Assembly (NCBI GenBank): GCA_019113395.1
Contig: DXHL01000019.1
Coordinates: forward strand, 96,811-160,810
Direction of reading: 5' to 3'
DNA length: 64,000 nt
Source: Candidatus Rikenella faecigallinarum
GTDB lineage: Bacteria; Bacteroidota; Bacteroidia; Bacteroidales; Rikenellaceae
The translations under genes and the position numbers were made by a program. This document shows, piece by piece, positions 18,400 to 26,929 of the stretch (the first letter of the stretch is position 1; each line of letters opens with the position of its first letter). The notes under the pieces were generated by a model, which was given only the letters and a program-made list of their open reading frames with translations, searched no databases and was not told where the DNA came from.

Positions 18400-19344
18400 T
18401 TACTGTTGATTCCGCAGCCTTTCGCCGAGCACCTTAATCATGTCGGTGGTCATTTCGGACAAGCCCCATTTCGGCGCCCAGTCCCATTCGGCCCGAGCCA
18501 CACTGTCGTCCATCAGATTCGGCCACCCTTCCGATATGGCATCCTTCACCGGGTCAATTTCATACACCATCTCGAGCGAGGGAATATGTTTTTTGATTTC
18601 GGCATAGATAATCTCAGGCGAGAAGCTCATCGAAGCCACGTTGTATCCGTTGCGATGAACAAGGCGCGTGGGGTCAGCCTCCATCAGCTGTACCATGGCA
18701 TTCAGCACATCGGGCATATAAATCATGTCCATGAAGCGGTCATGCGGCACGGGGCAGACAAATTTTTCGCCTTTGAGAGCCGCATAGAAGATTTCCACGG
18801 CATAGTCGGTGGTTCCCCCGCCGGGCAGTGCCTGCGACGAGATAACCCCCGGCAGGCGCACGCTGCGCGTATCGACTCCGAAGCGTTGATAGTAGTAGTT
18901 GCTCAGCAGTTCGCCCGTCACCTTGCAGACCCCGTAAATCGTATTGGGGTGCATGGGGGTGTCCTGCGGCGTTTTGTCTTTCGGGGCATCAGGGCCGAAA
19001 GCACCGATAGAGCTCGGCGTAAAGACCGCGCAGTGGTATTCGCGTGCAATTTCCAGCGCATTCATCAGCGCACCCATGTTCACCCGCCAGGCTTTCTGCG
19101 GATTGGCCTCACCCGTGGCGGAGAGCAGTGCCACAAGGTTGAAAATCGTATCGATTTTATCCTCCCGCACCACCTTGGCCACCGCCTCGGCATCCAGTGC
19201 ATCGAGTTGCACGAAGTCGTTATCCTCGCGGTCGCCGTGGATATCGGCAGCAATTACATTGTGTTGGCCGTAGATGCCCCGCAGGTGGGTGGTCAGTTCG
19301 GAGCCGATTTGTCCGCCGGCACCGACGATGAGTATTTTTTTCAT
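18400..19344 (-). CDS. L-threonine 3-dehydrogenase, SDR type
   Basis: NAD-dependent extended-SDR enzyme, 314 residues, most like the epimerase-related L-threonine dehydrogenases that oxidise threonine to 2-amino-3-ketobutyrate. The dinucleotide fold starts with ILIVGAGGQIGSEL and ends its beta-2 strand in Asp (VIAADI), favouring NAD. The catalytic Ser/Tyr/Lys are around TPSSIGAFG and YGVCK. The full family pattern is present (IYGQHNVIAADI, FNLVALLSATGE). A UDP-sugar epimerase is a less likely alternative. It is transcribed divergently from gdhA, another amino-acid catabolic enzyme. Confidence 0.85.
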   Translation of the reverse strand: MKKILIVGAGGQIGSELTTHLRGIYGQHNVIAADIHGDREDNDFVQLDALDAEAVAKVVREDKIDTIFNLVALLSATGEANPQKAWRVNMGALMNALEIAREYHCAVFTPSSIGAFGPDAPKDKTPQDTPMHPNTIYGVCKVTGELLSNYYYQRFGVDTRSVRLPGVISSQALPGGGTTDYAVEIFYAALKGEKFVCPVPHDRFMDMIYMPDVLNAMVQLMEADPTRLVHRNGYNVASMSFSPEIIYAEIKKHIPSLEMVYEIDPVKDAISEGWPNLMDDSVARAEWDWAPKWGLSEMTTDMIKVLGERLRNQQ

Positions 19345-19369
19345 GGGTTGATACTGAATTTTCGTGACA

Positions 19370-19377
19370 CAAATTTA
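19370..19377 (-). promoter_or_regulatory. -7 box for threonine dehydrogenase
   Basis: TAAATTTG on the minus strand matches TAnnTTTG, 25 nt before ATG 19344. I see no exact TTTG at -33. Confidence 0.5.
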
Positions 19378-19389
19378 TCGGTTTTTCTT

Positions 19390-19397
19390 TACATTTG
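19390..19397 (+). promoter_or_regulatory. -7 box for gdhA
   Basis: TACATTTG matches TAnnTTTG. It lies 50 nt before ATG 19448 and only 12 nt from the divergent -7 box. Confidence 0.5.
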
Positions 19398-19447
19398 ATA
19401 GTGGATTTGTTAAAAAAATCCCGACCCTACAACTCAACTACTAACCC

Positions 19448-20788
19448 ATGAAAACCAACGAATTACTGGCTCAGTTATCGGCCCGTCACCCGGGCGAGAC
19501 TGAGTATCTGCAGGCTGTCGGCGAAGTGCTGCACTCCGTCGAGGCTGTTTACAACCGCCATCCCGAGTTCGAGGCGCTCGCGATTGCCGAGCGGCTGGTC
19601 GAACCCGACCGCATCTTTACGTTCAAGGTGCCCTGGGTCGATGACCGCGGGCGCGTACAGGTCAATACGGGCTACCGCGTACAGTTCAACAACGCCATTG
19701 GCCCCTACAAGGGCGGACTGCGGTTCCACGCTTCGGTGAACCTGAGTATCCTGAAGTTCCTGGGCTTCGAACAGATTTTCAAGAATGCCCTCACGACCCT
19801 CCCCATGGGGGGCGCCAAGGGCGGGTCGGACTTCAGCCCCAAAGGGAAGAGCGACGGTGAGATTATGCGCTTCTGCCAGGCCTTTATGACCGAGCTGTGG
19901 CGGTACATCGGTCCCGAGACCGATGTACCGGCGGGCGACATCGGGGTCGGCGGACGCGAAATCGGCTACCTCTACGGGATGTACCGCAAACTGGCTCACG
20001 AAAATACGGGAGTGCTCACCGGCAAGGGGATGACCTATGGCGGTTCGCGCATCCGCCCCGAAGCTACGGGCTTCGGAGCGGTCTATTTCACGGCGCAAAT
20101 GCTGGCCGACAAAGGCGACACCCTCCCCGGGAAACGGATAGCTATCTCGGGATTCGGGAATGTAGCTTGGGGCGTAGCCCTCAAAGCAACCGAACTGGGT
20201 GCCAAAGTGATAACCGTATCGGGGCCCGACGGATATGTCTCGGTACCTGACGGGCTGACCCGGGAGATGATTGACTACCTGCCGGAGCTGCGGGCCACGA
20301 ACAACGACGTGGTGGCACCGTTCGCCGAGGAGTTTTCGGGGGCAGCCACCTTTGTGGCGGGACGCAAGCCGTGGGAGGTACCGTGCGACATAGCAATGCC
20401 GTGCGCCACGCAAAACGAACTGGAAGGGAATGACGCTGAAACACTGGCAGCCAACGGCGTGCGTTACGTGGCCGAAGTGTCGAACATGGGGTGTACACCC
20501 GAGGCTATCGAGACCTTTGCCCGCCACCGCATCCCCTATGGGCCGGGGAAAGCGGTCAATGCCGGCGGCGTGGCAGTCTCGGGGCTGGAGATGTCGCAGA
20601 ACGCCATGAAACTCAACTGGACCTCGGCCGAAGTCGATTCGCGTCTGCAGGAGATTATGCATGCCATTCATGCAGCCTGCGTGGAGTACGGCACGGAGCC
20701 CGACGGATTTATCAACTACATGAACGGAGCCAACATTGCCGGGTTCATGAAGGTGGCGCGGGCGATGGTGGAACAGGGGGTTTTATAG
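19448..20788 (+). CDS. gdhA: Glutamate dehydrogenase, hexameric NADP-type
   Basis: Catalyses reductive amination of 2-oxoglutarate to glutamate (reversible), 446 residues, cytosolic. Family landmarks are FKVPWVDDRGRVQVNTGYRVQFNNAIGPYKGGLRFH, GGAKGGSDF with the catalytic Lys, PAGDIGVGGREIGYLYGMYRK, and the dinucleotide-binding ISGFGNVAWG followed by VSGPDGYV. The sequence type is that of NADP-linked assimilatory enzymes of about 445 residues, but dual specificity occurs in Bacteroidota. It has its own -7 box and a strong hairpin terminator, and is monocistronic. Confidence 0.96.
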   Translation: MKTNELLAQLSARHPGETEYLQAVGEVLHSVEAVYNRHPEFEALAIAERLVEPDRIFTFKVPWVDDRGRVQVNTGYRVQFNNAIGPYKGGLRFHASVNLSILKFLGFEQIFKNALTTLPMGGAKGGSDFSPKGKSDGEIMRFCQAFMTELWRYIGPETDVPAGDIGVGGREIGYLYGMYRKLAHENTGVLTGKGMTYGGSRIRPEATGFGAVYFTAQMLADKGDTLPGKRIAISGFGNVAWGVALKATELGAKVITVSGPDGYVSVPDGLTREMIDYLPELRATNNDVVAPFAEEFSGAATFVAGRKPWEVPCDIAMPCATQNELEGNDAETLAANGVRYVAEVSNMGCTPEAIETFARHRIPYGPGKAVNAGGVAVSGLEMSQNAMKLNWTSAEVDSRLQEIMHAIHAACVEYGTEPDGFINYMNGANIAGFMKVARAMVEQGVL

Positions 20789-20812
20789 CGGAATACCTCT
20801 CCCCGATAACAG

Positions 20813-20850
20813 CAGCAGCGAGAAAGAGACTCTTTCTCGCTGCTGTGTAT
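20813..20850. terminator. Hairpin terminator after gdhA
   Basis: CAGCAGCGAGAAAGAG is followed directly by its complement, then TGTATTTTTC. The inner bases must open to form the loop. It lies between convergent gdhA and panD. Confidence 0.85.
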
Positions 20851-20880
20851 TTTTCAGAACAAGTCTTATCGACACATTCC

Positions 20881-21234
20881 CTATCGAATCAACCGATTGG
20901 TCTCCGTGTCCGGGAAAACCACACTCGGGCGAAAACGCTTCGCCTCCTCGAAATCCATCAACCCGTAGGAGATGATAATCACCACATCGCCCACCATCAC
21001 GCGCCGCGCCGCCGCACCATTCACACAGATACAACCGCTGCCCGGCTCGCCCTCAATCACATAGGTCTCGAAACGTTCGCCGTTGTTGTTGTCCACCACC
21101 TGCACCTTCTCGCCGGGAATAATCCCCGCCGCATCCATCAGTTCGCGGTCAATCGTGATGCTCCCCACATAATCGAGGTTCGCTTCGGTCACCCGCACGC
21201 GGTGTATCTTGGATTTGAGTACCTCTATCATCAT
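20881..21234 (-). CDS. panD: Aspartate 1-decarboxylase
   Basis: Pyruvoyl-dependent enzyme making beta-alanine from aspartate for pantothenate synthesis, 117 residues. The self-cleavage site YVGSITID places Gly24-Ser25 at the standard position when the first of two Met codons is used, supporting start 21234. Other family features are [28 protein letters not shown] and [22 protein letters not shown]. It lies 53 nt downstream of panC on the same strand. Confidence 0.97.
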   Translation of the reverse strand: MMIEVLKSKIHRVRVTEANLDYVGSITIDRELMDAAGIIPGEKVQVVDNNNGERFETYVIEGEPGSGCICVNGAAARRVMVGDVVIIISYGLMDFEEAKRFRPSVVFPDTETNRLIR

Positions 21235-21287
21235 GGTCTGTCCGATTTTAATGTCCCTTATCGATATTCAGCCGGATATTCCGTCCG

Positions 21288-22112
21288 CTAAATCGCCACG
21301 TTGTCAATCAGGCGAATCGGTCCTGCATGCACCGCCACGAAGCAGCGCAAATCGCCTATCTTCTCGCCCCACGTCTCGGCCGGTTTCAAAGTGTCTGCCT
21401 CGGCAATCTCTACGTATTCGGTTTTCAGCAGAGGATTGGCATCGATGCGTCGGGCAATGATTTGCTTGGCCTCCGCCACGGTCACCGTACCGCGCAACGT
21501 ATCGACCGCTTCGCGCAAAACGGCATAGATATGGGGTGCCGCCTGACGATGTTCGGGTGTGAGCAGCATATTGCGCGAGCTGCGGGCCAGCCCGTCGCTG
21601 TCGCGCACTATCGGGCAGCCGACAATCTCAATCGGCAATCCCAACTGCTGCACCATATATCGAATAATGGCCAGCTGCTGAAAATCTTTCTCGCCAAAGA
21701 AAGCGCGGTTGGGTTTGACGATGTCAAACAGGCGCGAGACGACCTGTCCCACCCCGTTGAAGTGTCCGGGTCGGTGTGCCCCCTCCATGACGCTGTCCAG
21801 CCCCCCGAAGTCAAAGACCCGCGTGTCGGGCTCGGGATAGACCTCTTCGACCGACGGTGCAAAAACATAATCCACGCCGGCCGCCTCGAGCAGTTTGAGG
21901 TCCGCCTCTTCGGTTCTGGGATAGTTTTTCAGGTCGTTGGGGTCGTTGAACTGGGTGGGATTGACAAAGATGCTGACCACGACGGTATCACACGTTTTGC
22001 GACACTGTTCGACCAGTGAGAGGTGGCCGGCATGGAGGGCCCCCATGGTGGGGACGAAGCCGACCGTTCCCCGAAATCCTGCGAGCTCTGCGGCTCGTCT
22101 GCAAAGTTTCAT
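21288..22112 (-). CDS. panC: Pantothenate synthetase
   Basis: ATP-dependent condensation of pantoate with beta-alanine, 274 residues. The HIGH-like site is VGFVPTMGALHAGHLSL, and NPTQFNDPNDLKNYPRT and FFGEKDFQQLAIIR are diagnostic. From ATG 22112 only about 15 residues precede the TVGFVPTM strand, somewhat shorter than usual (about 25), and an in-frame stop lies 15 nt upstream, so the short N-terminus appears real. A TACTTTTG box at 22178-22185 gives a leader of about 60 nt. panC and panD form a two-gene pantothenate operon. Confidence 0.96.
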   Translation of the reverse strand: MKLCRRAAELAGFRGTVGFVPTMGALHAGHLSLVEQCRKTCDTVVVSIFVNPTQFNDPNDLKNYPRTEEADLKLLEAAGVDYVFAPSVEEVYPEPDTRVFDFGGLDSVMEGAHRPGHFNGVGQVVSRLFDIVKPNRAFFGEKDFQQLAIIRYMVQQLGLPIEIVGCPIVRDSDGLARSSRNMLLTPEHRQAAPHIYAVLREAVDTLRGTVTVAEAKQIIARRIDANPLLKTEYVEIAEADTLKPAETWGEKIGDLRCFVAVHAGPIRLIDNVAI

Positions 22113-22177
22113 TGTAGTCGTAAGTTAATACCCATCGGCTGTTCAGAGCCTGAACGGTCGGTCGGAATAAAAGCGGA

Positions 22178-22185
22178 CAAAAGTA
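22178..22185 (-). promoter_or_regulatory. -7 box for panC-panD
   Basis: TACTTTTG on the minus strand fits TAnnTTTG. No clear -33 TTTG is present. Confidence 0.45.
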
Positions 22186-22203
22186 AGTAATATCCACGAA
22201 ACG

Positions 22204-22250
22204 AAAAAATCGTGCGGGTATCTTCCCGGCAGGGAAAAACACCCACACGA
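22204..22250 (-). terminator. Terminator of the DUF805 gene
   Basis: Minus strand: TCGTGTGGGT pairs with ACCCGCACGA (one G-U), followed by TTTTTTCG. The loop is 21 nt. It lies 52 nt after the stop at 22302. Confidence 0.7.
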
Positions 22251-22301
22251 TATGAGAGCGTCATGCTGCGCGCTTACACCAGCGTGTCAGCGTCTGTGTG
22301 C

Positions 22302-22679
22302 TTACAGTCCTTTGGGGTTGTCGCCGAAGCGGTTTTGGCCGGGTTGTCCCTCCTGCGCCCACCAGATAATCAACAGGATGGCTCCTACCACAGGAATGAA
22401 CGAGATGAAATACCATCCGAATGCCCGTCCCGTGTCGTGCAGACGTCGCGATACGATAGCCAGATTAGGAATAAGCACAGCCACCCCAAACAACATCGCG
22501 AGAATGGGGATAAACGATAAAATAGAGCCCAAAATGAAGTTGAAAAGCATGGGCCACCAGAACTCACTGCGGCGGGCACGCCCCTGAAAGGTAGCGTAGT
22601 TTTTCCAGAAGAGTTTGTAGCATTCCAAAGCATCGTTCGGATGCACAGTGGGTGTAACGTTTTCCTCCATAGACAGCAT
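22302..22679 (-). CDS. DUF805 inner-membrane protein
   Basis: 125-residue membrane protein of the DUF805 (YhaH/YhaI) family. Conserved features are YKLFWKNYATFQGRARRSEFWW at the start, VSRRLHDTGRAFGW in the middle and a C-terminal PGQNRFGDNPKGL. Three or so TM helices (LFNFILGSILSFIPILAMLFG, WYFISFIPVVGAILLIIWW). The biochemical role of the family is not established. ATG at 22679 or 22670 are both possible. It is a single gene with its own -7 box and terminator. Confidence 0.9.
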   Translation of the reverse strand: MLSMEENVTPTVHPNDALECYKLFWKNYATFQGRARRSEFWWPMLFNFILGSILSFIPILAMLFGVAVLIPNLAIVSRRLHDTGRAFGWYFISFIPVVGAILLIIWWAQEGQPGQNRFGDNPKGL

Positions 22680-22714
22680 AGGTTAAAGGGTTAGTAATTG
22701 GGTAATGACACATA

Positions 22715-22722
22715 CAAAGATA
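22715..22722 (-). promoter_or_regulatory. -7 box for the DUF805 gene
   Basis: Exact TATCTTTG on the minus strand, 36 nt before ATG 22679. The -33 region is T-rich only. Confidence 0.55.
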
Positions 22723-22920
22723 AATTCTTTCCTCGGATAAAAAAGCGAATACTCCTGTTTTTTGTCACTCTTTCATGGCAGTGTCGTAATCTTTACGAAT
22801 TTCGCATGTCGATGCGGAAACTGTGCCCGTTACCCCTTCAGCTGCTTATGATGTCGCTTGTCACAAGAGAATTTTTCCGTAATTCACACCGAAAGCTGCC
22901 CCCGCCGCTGAATAAATCAC

Positions 22921-22928
22921 TATCTTTG
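22921..22928 (+). promoter_or_regulatory. -7 box for rnr-xer-hpf
   Basis: Exact TATCTTTG, 24 nt before ATG 22952, giving a short leader. No TTTG at -33. The rest of the 272-bp divergent gap holds nothing else I recognise. Confidence 0.5.
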
Positions 22929-22951
22929 AAGCGAATAATAGCGATGTATAG

Positions 22952-25333
22952 ATGTTAAAGAAGCTCAAGAAAAAACTGGGGCTGTCGGGTGACAGCCTCG
23001 AACCAACCGTAAACACAGAAAACGCTGCCGAAGCGCGCCCCAACATTCCGGAGGTGGCTGTCCGCGAAATCAAGCGGATGCTTTTCGAGGCCTTTGCCAA
23101 CCACCCCTCGCGCATCTACGACTCGAAGATGGCTGCCAAACAGATTGGCATCCAGGGGAACGACGGACGCAAGATGGTGCACGACCTGATGCGTGAAATG
23201 GCTGCGGAAGGCGTATTCGAAAAAGTAGGCGCGGGGCAGTACCGCCTTGTACGGAAACAACTCCCCACGCGCACGGGACACGTAGATATGACCGCCAGCG
23301 GCATGGCATACATTATCGTAGACGACGCTGCGGAGGGTGAAAAGGATATCATTGTCGAACCGCGCAACACCCACCACGCCATGCACGGCGACCATGTTCG
23401 GGTGGCAATTATCGGTCGCCGACGCGACGGGCGCATCGAGGGCGAGGTGGTCGAAACCCTTGAAGAGGGAAAACGCACCTTTGTGGGGCGCATTGAGGTG
23501 TCGGACAAATATGCCTTTGTCATCATCGACTCACGGACCATGCCGGCGGATATTTTTGTGCCGCTGCGGTCGCTGAACGGCGCCCAAAACGGGCAGAAGG
23601 TGATTGTGCGCATCACCGAATGGCCCGAAACAGCCAAAAATCCCACGGGCGAGGTGGTAGACGTGTTGGGGAACTCGGGAGACAACAACACCGAGATGCA
23701 CGCCATTCTGGCCGAATTCGACCTCCCCTATCACTTCCCCGAAGAGCTCGAAAAAGCCGCCGACAAGATTAAGGCCGGCATTACGAAAGCGGAAATCAAA
23801 CGCCGCAAGGATATGCGCGGGGTGACCACCTTCACCATCGACCCGGCCGACGCCAAGGACTTCGACGACGCCCTCTCCATTCGCCAGCTCCCCAACGGGA
23901 ATTGGGAGGTGGGGGTGCATATTGCCGACGTGACCCACTATGTGCGTCCGGGCGACGCGATTGACACCGAAGCGGTCAATCGCGCCACGAGCGTCTATCT
24001 GGTGGACCGCACCGTGCCGATGTTGCCCGAGAAACTCTCGAACGACCTCTGTTCGCTCCGCCCCAACGAAGAGAAACTCACCTTCTCGGCCATCTTCGAG
24101 CTGGACGATGAAGCGAAAGTCCTCAACGAGTGGTTCGGACGGGCCGTGATTCTCTCCGACCGTCGTTTTACGTACGAAGAGGCGCAAAACGTTATCGAAG
24201 GAAAAGATACGGACAACCCCTTGAAAGATGCCGTACTGACCCTCGACCGACTGGCCAAGAAGCTGCGAGCCGAACGGTTCCGCCACGGCTCCATCGGCTT
24301 CGAACGCGACGAGGCGAAATTCGTGCTGGACGAACACGGCAAACCGCTAAGCGTCTATTTCAAGGAGATTAAGGATTCGAACCAGCTGATTGAAGAGTTC
24401 ATGTTGCTGGCCAACCGCAAGGTGGCCGAGTTTATCGGTCGCAAACGCCCCGGACAACGCACCGAGCGGACCTTTGTCTACCGTGTTCACGACAAACCCA
24501 ACGAAGAGAAACTGGCCAACTTCAAATCCTTCATCACCCGTTTCGGCTACAACTTCAAGGCCGACAAGGGGCGTGCCGTGGCCAAGGAGATGACCCGCCT
24601 GCTCACCACCATCAAGGGGCGCAAAGAGGAGAACCTCATCTCGACCCTGGCCATCCGTTCGATGGCCAAAGCGGTCTACTCCACCACCAACATCGGCCAC
24701 TACGGGCTGGCTTTTGACTACTACACCCACTTCACCTCGCCCATCCGCCGCTACCCCGATATGATGGTGCACCGCCTGCTGCAACACTACCTCGACGGCG
24801 GCAAAAGCGAAGACAAAGAGACCTACGAAAAGCTGTGCGACCACTCCTCGGCCATGGAGATTCGGGCAGCCGATGCCGAACGGGCCTCGATTAAGTACAA
24901 GATGGTCGAATTCATGGAGGACAAAATCGGACAGGAGTTCGACGGGTCGATTAGCGGCGTGACCGACTGGGGTATCTATGTTGAGTTGGCCGACAATAAA
25001 ATCGAAGGGATGGTTGCCCTGCGGGACATGTCGGACGACTATTACGCTTTCGATGCCGAGAACTACGCCGTGGTGGGTCACACCACGGGTCGTCGGTTCA
25101 TGCTGGGCGACGAGGTGCGCATCCGCATCAAACGAGCCGACCTGAGCCGCAAACAACTCGACTTCGAGATGGTGGGAGCCATCGACTTCCACACCCGCAA
25201 GCTCGACCGTCTGCCCGAGCCGACCACCTCTGCTGGTGAGTTGGGGGCTACACCTGCGGAGGCACGGCGGGCGGCACAAGGGCGCAGCCGAAGCGGAAAA
25301 TCGCGTTCGCGCGGCGGAAAACGGAAACGGTAA
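22952..25333 (+). CDS. rnr: Ribonuclease R
   Basis: Processive 3'-5' exoribonuclease of the RNB family, 793 residues, acting on structured RNA and in mRNA and rRNA turnover. Order: basic N-terminus, winged-helix region (about 30-95), two cold-shock/OB domains (about 100-270), the RNB catalytic domain with TIDPADAKDFDDALS (acidic Mg-binding residues) and HYGLAFDYYTHFTSPIRRYPDMMVHRLL, an S1 domain (GSISGVTDWGIYVEL) and a Lys/Arg/Ser-rich tail. Size and tail favour RNase R over RNase II. It is the first gene of a unit with xer and hpf. Confidence 0.96.
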   Translation: MLKKLKKKLGLSGDSLEPTVNTENAAEARPNIPEVAVREIKRMLFEAFANHPSRIYDSKMAAKQIGIQGNDGRKMVHDLMREMAAEGVFEKVGAGQYRLVRKQLPTRTGHVDMTASGMAYIIVDDAAEGEKDIIVEPRNTHHAMHGDHVRVAIIGRRRDGRIEGEVVETLEEGKRTFVGRIEVSDKYAFVIIDSRTMPADIFVPLRSLNGAQNGQKVIVRITEWPETAKNPTGEVVDVLGNSGDNNTEMHAILAEFDLPYHFPEELEKAADKIKAGITKAEIKRRKDMRGVTTFTIDPADAKDFDDALSIRQLPNGNWEVGVHIADVTHYVRPGDAIDTEAVNRATSVYLVDRTVPMLPEKLSNDLCSLRPNEEKLTFSAIFELDDEAKVLNEWFGRAVILSDRRFTYEEAQNVIEGKDTDNPLKDAVLTLDRLAKKLRAERFRHGSIGFERDEAKFVLDEHGKPLSVYFKEIKDSNQLIEEFMLLANRKVAEFIGRKRPGQRTERTFVYRVHDKPNEEKLANFKSFITRFGYNFKADKGRAVAKEMTRLLTTIKGRKEENLISTLAIRSMAKAVYSTTNIGHYGLAFDYYTHFTSPIRRYPDMMVHRLLQHYLDGGKSEDKETYEKLCDHSSAMEIRAADAERASIKYKMVEFMEDKIGQEFDGSISGVTDWGIYVELADNKIEGMVALRDMSDDYYAFDAENYAVVGHTTGRRFMLGDEVRIRIKRADLSRKQLDFEMVGAIDFHTRKLDRLPEPTTSAGELGATPAEARRAAQGRSRSGKSRSRGGKRKR

Positions 25334-25406
25334 TCCAACTTTTGGAGGAGAGCACCGTTCCTTAGCGTCTTTCCGCAGCCTCCGCCATATCTCAGGAGGG
25401 GAGCCT

Positions 25407-26369
25407 ATGACCGACTACATTGCCCTTTTCGGACGTTACCTGTCGGCCGAGCGTCGCTGCTCGGCCGACACCGTAGATATATACACCCGCGACCTGCGGG
25501 ACTTCGAGCGCTACCTGCAACAGAGCGGCGACACGGACGACAACGACCGCTGTTCCGCTCCGATGGACCCTGCGGCCGTCTCGCTGAGGGATGTGCGCGG
25601 TTGGGTCATGCGCAACGTCGAACAGGGCATTGCCCCGGGCAGCGTCAATCGCAAAATATCCACCCTGCGCTCCTTTTTCCGCTACCTGATGCGCGAAGGT
25701 GTCGTTACGAAAAATCCCGTCCACGACATCAAGGCCCTGCGCCAGGGGCGTCACCTGCCCGTTTTCGTCGAAGAGAGCCGCATGGACCAACTGGTACGCG
25801 TACTCGAAGAACCCTCCGAAGAATTTTCCGTCGAACGGGATGCCGTTGTCATCCTGCTGCTCTACGCCTGCGGCCTGCGGCGCTCCGAATTGGCCGGACT
25901 GACCCTCAACGGATTAGACCTGACAAATCACACCCTGCGCGTTATGGGGAAAGGGGCCAAAGAGCGTATTCTGCCGCTGCTGCCCGCCGTGGCCGAACGT
26001 TTGGAACACTATTTGCAGCTCCGAACACAAGAAAAGATTTGCGAAAACGATAAAGATTTTTTATTTTTAACCAACAAAGGGAGACGATTGACCGATGCAG
26101 GTGTTTACCGCATCGTACGGATGTACCTCTCGTCGGCCGGGGTGCAGGGCAAACGCTCGCCACACGTGCTGAGGCATACCTTTGCCACCCACCTGATGCA
26201 ACACGGCGCCTCGTTGCGCGTGGTACAGCAACTGTTGGGACACGCCTCGCTCGCCGCCACGCAGATTTACACCCACAACACCATCGAATCCCTCAAAAAA
26301 ACCTATTTCCAGGCTCATCCCAGAGCCCATACGAACCATTACCAATCTAAGAAGGAGGACAAGGTATGA
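25407..26369 (+). CDS. XerC/XerD-type tyrosine recombinase
   Basis: Site-specific recombinase of 320 residues, probably resolving chromosome dimers. SAM-like N-terminal core-binding domain (to about 110) and a catalytic domain with Arg in ACGLRRSELAGL, HVLRHTFATHLMQHG (His-x-x-Arg) and LGHASLAATQIYTH, whose Tyr is the nucleophile. The track ORF starts at 25236, but ATG 25407 is preceded by a good AGGAGG site and gives the normal length. It sits between rnr and hpf, overlapping hpf by ATGA. No integrase-type att sites or mobile genes are nearby, so a housekeeping role is likely; XerC versus XerD cannot be told here. Confidence 0.93.
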   Translation: MTDYIALFGRYLSAERRCSADTVDIYTRDLRDFERYLQQSGDTDDNDRCSAPMDPAAVSLRDVRGWVMRNVEQGIAPGSVNRKISTLRSFFRYLMREGVVTKNPVHDIKALRQGRHLPVFVEESRMDQLVRVLEEPSEEFSVERDAVVILLLYACGLRRSELAGLTLNGLDLTNHTLRVMGKGAKERILPLLPAVAERLEHYLQLRTQEKICENDKDFLFLTNKGRRLTDAGVYRIVRMYLSSAGVQGKRSPHVLRHTFATHLMQHGASLRVVQQLLGHASLAATQIYTHNTIESLKKTYFQAHPRAHTNHYQSKKEDKV

Positions 26370-26653
26370 ACATCCAGATTCAATCCGTGAAATTCGACGC
26401 CGACCAAAAACTGCTCGATTTCGTACAACATAAAGTGGGAAAACTCGACCGAATGATTGACAACAGCACCGGAGCCGAAGTAACCCTGAAACTCGACAAG
26501 GACGATGCCGCAGGGAACAAGGTGGTGGTACTGAAACTCTCGGTGCCGGGAAATGAACTGGTGGCCGAACGCCGCAGCAAAACGTTCGAGGAATCGGTAG
26601 ACCTGTGTGTGGATGCCATTAAACGGCAGATTGAACGCTACAAGGAACGATAG
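26366..26653 (+). CDS. hpf: Ribosome hibernation-promoting factor, short form
   Basis: 95-residue HPF/RaiA-family protein binding the 30S decoding centre in stationary phase. The beta-alpha-beta-beta-beta-alpha fold is visible (IQIQSVKFDADQKLLDFVQHKVGKLDRM, then VVVLKLSVPGNELVAERRSKTFEESVDLCVDAIKRQIERYKER). It lacks the C-terminal dimerisation domain of long HPF. Its ATG overlaps the stop of xer (ATGA), so translation is coupled. A strong terminator follows. Confidence 0.94.
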   Translation: MNIQIQSVKFDADQKLLDFVQHKVGKLDRMIDNSTGAEVTLKLDKDDAAGNKVVVLKLSVPGNELVAERRSKTFEESVDLCVDAIKRQIERYKER

Positions 26654-26699
26654 ACTCACTCCCGGCTGCTATCGCCTCCGTTTTTTCACCTTTACGTAT

Positions 26700-26734
26700 G
26701 TGCTCAGGTACGCTGTGTGCCTGAGCACTTTTTT
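26700..26734 (+). terminator. Rho-independent terminator of rnr-xer-hpf
   Basis: A 9-bp perfect stem (GTGCTCAGG/CCTGAGCAC) with an 11-nt loop followed by six T residues. Confidence 0.9.
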
Positions 26735-26819
26735 ATCCTGCCAGCGGCACTGACAAGGAAGGCGTATTCATTGCCTCCTTCCCTTCCCTCTCCGCAGCCC
26801 ATAAACGTCCAACAAAACA

Positions 26820-26865
26820 GGCGAGGGGCGAAAAAGAAAACGGATTTTCTTTTTCGCCCCTCGCC
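26820..26865 (-). terminator. Long perfect hairpin (distal) after the receptor gene
   Basis: A 21-bp perfect stem (arm begins GGCGAGGGGCG) with loop CGGA. On the minus strand TGTTTTGTT follows. It is the second of two hairpins after the stop at 26930. Confidence 0.75.
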
Positions 26866-26882
26866 TTGTCTTGCACCACGGT

Positions 26883-26914
26883 CTGTTGCGGCAGCCGTTG
26901 GCCTGCCGCAACAG
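26883..26914 (-). terminator. Proximal hairpin after the receptor gene
   Basis: A 12-bp perfect stem (CTGTTGCGGCAG) with an 8-nt loop starting 15 nt beyond the stop at 26930. No T-run, so it may stabilise the mRNA end rather than terminate. Confidence 0.5.
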
Positions 26915-26929
26915 GCCCGACCCCGCCGA

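Noticed and set aside
17887-19398. 503-residue ORF opposite dCMP deaminase and threonine dehydrogenase
   Set aside because: Antisense to two well supported enzymes and runs through both promoter regions.
24374-24395. tRNA-like GATTCGAACC
   Set aside because: It is inside the rnr coding frame and no cloverleaf surrounds it.
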